From Halieaceae bacterium UBA4438 (GTDB taxonomy: Bacteria > Pseudomonadota > Gammaproteobacteria > Pseudomonadales > Halieaceae): a stretch of 5,671 nt of DNA. Below, one piece after another: positions 4,779-5,671 of this stretch. The stretch is from the NCBI GenBank assembly GCA_002390485.1, contig DGPO01000026.1, forward strand, positions 19,341-25,011. The letters run 5' to 3'. Made by a program: the position numbers and the translations under genes. Each line of letters starts with the position of its first letter. The stretch's first letter is position 1. The notes below the pieces were generated by a model. It saw only the letters and a program-made list of their open reading frames with translations. It was not told the origin of the DNA and searched no databases.

Positions 4779-5671
4779 ATGTCATCGTCTTCTAGTCCTT
4801 TCTCGCCAACGGTACTCGTCATTTTAGACGGGTTCGGCTTCCGAGAGGAGCCAGACAACAATGCGATCTTCCACGCACACACGCCAACCTTCGACCGACT
4901 GTGGGACCAGGGAGAATCGACGCTCGTTTCGGGATCAGGCTTGGACGTCGGGCTACCCGATGGACAAATGGGAAACTCCGAGGTCGGTCACATGAGTTTA
5001 GGGTCTGGACGCATTATCTATCAAAGTATTACGCGCATTGATCAGGCCATCAAAGACGGCTCGTTTAATACCAATACGGCGTACACAGCGGCCATCGATT
5101 CGGCTGTGTCTGCTGGCGGCGCGATTCATGTAATGGGCCTCTTGTCACCCGGCGGCGTTCACAGCCACGAGGCGCATATTTTTGCGGCACTGCGACTCGC
5201 ACGCGCGCGCGGAGCAACACGTATTTACTTGCACGCGTTCTTAGACGGCCGAGACATGCCGCCACGCAGTGCTGCACCCTCGCTCAAGCGCGCAGACCAG
5301 GTTTTTGAAGAGCTGGGCGTTGGCCGAGTCGCCACTCTACAAGGGCGATACTTCGCGATGGATCGAGACACACGCTGGTCACGAATGGCGCCGGCCTACC
5401 ATCTGATCACGCAGGGCGAGAGTCATTATCACTGTGAATCAACGGCTGATGCTCTGGCCGCAGCCTACTCTCGGGAAGAAAACGATGAGTTCGTCAGTCC
5501 CACAAGGATCGGCAGCACTGTCGAAATGGCGGACGGGGACACGGTCCTGTTTATGAATTTTCGCGCAGATCGCGCACGGCAACTCACGCAGGCACTCACC
5601 GAGACGTCCTTTGCCGGCTTTGACAGGCAGTCCGTACCAAAGATAAGACTGGTTGCGACCACCGAATATTA
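4779..5671 (+). CDS. gpmI: 2,3-bisphosphoglycerate-independent phosphoglycerate mutase, N-terminal 297 residues (3' end outside window)
   Basis: This cytoplasmic, metal-dependent (usually Mn2+) glycolytic enzyme interconverts 3- and 2-phosphoglycerate through a phosphoserine intermediate. The frame is open to the window end; about 297 of the usual 510-515 residues are present. Conserved features are VILDGFG with metal ligand Asp17, MGNSEVGH with the phosphorylated Ser67, [11 protein letters not shown] (His128), the substrate-binding [12 protein letters not shown] (Arg158, Asp159), [12 protein letters not shown] (Arg190, Arg196) and [11 protein letters not shown] (Arg262, Arg265). The ATG at 4779 has a good GAGGGA (4768-4773) 5 bases upstream. 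The N-terminus carries a short serine-rich extension (SSSSS, 2-6) before the first strand. The second metal cluster (DHG and H residues) lies beyond the window. The gene is divergent from yibN, as gpmM is in E. coli. Confidence 0.96.
   Translation, partial: MSSSSSPFSPTVLVILDGFGFREEPDNNAIFHAHTPTFDRLWDQGESTLVSGSGLDVGLPDGQMGNSEVGHMSLGSGRIIYQSITRIDQAIKDGSFNTNTAYTAAIDSAVSAGGAIHVMGLLSPGGVHSHEAHIFAALRLARARGATRIYLHAFLDGRDMPPRSAAPSLKRADQVFEELGVGRVATLQGRYFAMDRDTRWSRMAPAYHLITQGESHYHCESTADALAAAYSREENDEFVSPTRIGSTVEMADGDTVLFMNFRADRARQLTQALTETSFAGFDRQSVPKIRLVATTEY

Noticed and set aside
1..5671. A mobile element, CRISPR array, toxin-antitoxin pair, tRNA or novel multi-gene system
   Set aside because: Known core genes fill nearly the whole window and the gaps are short. 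I saw no transposase, direct repeat array, tRNA-like fold or abrupt change in composition.

Overview
The window is a chromosomal core region of a gammaproteobacterium, probably a marine or Pseudomonas-like lineage. This placement rests on the protein families, a GC content that looks moderate, and gene order: glnA, a DUF4124 gene and ntrBC, followed by secB, grxC, a YibN-type rhodanese gene and gpmI. From memory, Pseudomonas has a similar order with a few extra genes. I could not run a similarity search, so no genus is claimed.

Left part (1-3417, + strand): nitrogen control. The window opens in the last 96 codons of glutamine synthetase (glnA), including its adenylylation tyrosine. A strong intrinsic terminator follows. 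Next comes a candidate sigma70 promoter whose predicted transcription start lies inside a near-perfect NtrC-binding palindrome, then a tightly packed operon: an exported DUF4124 protein of unknown function, the sensor kinase/phosphatase NtrB and the sigma54 activator NtrC. The layout resembles the E. coli glnA-glnLG junction, where NtrC represses the glnL promoter, so negative autoregulation of ntrBC is the simplest reading.

Middle part (3414-4628, - strand): a three-gene operon read from right to left. It encodes a membrane-anchored rhodanese (YibN-like), glutaredoxin 3 and the export chaperone SecB. The rhodanese and grxC genes overlap by ATGA, and secB follows after 25 bases with a strong ribosome binding site. 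secB meets ntrC tail to tail with a 4-base overlap, and no intrinsic terminator is visible for either transcript.

Right part (4629-5671): a divergent intergenic region of 150 bases with candidate promoters in both directions and two small inverted repeats. After it comes the first 297 codons of gpmI, cofactor-independent phosphoglycerate mutase, cut off by the window end.

Nothing here looks like a mobile element, CRISPR array, defence locus or new multi-gene system. The points most worth a second look are the NtrC operator over the ntrBC promoter, the uncharacterised DUF4124 protein inside the nitrogen operon, and a serine variant of the GAFTGA loop in NtrC.
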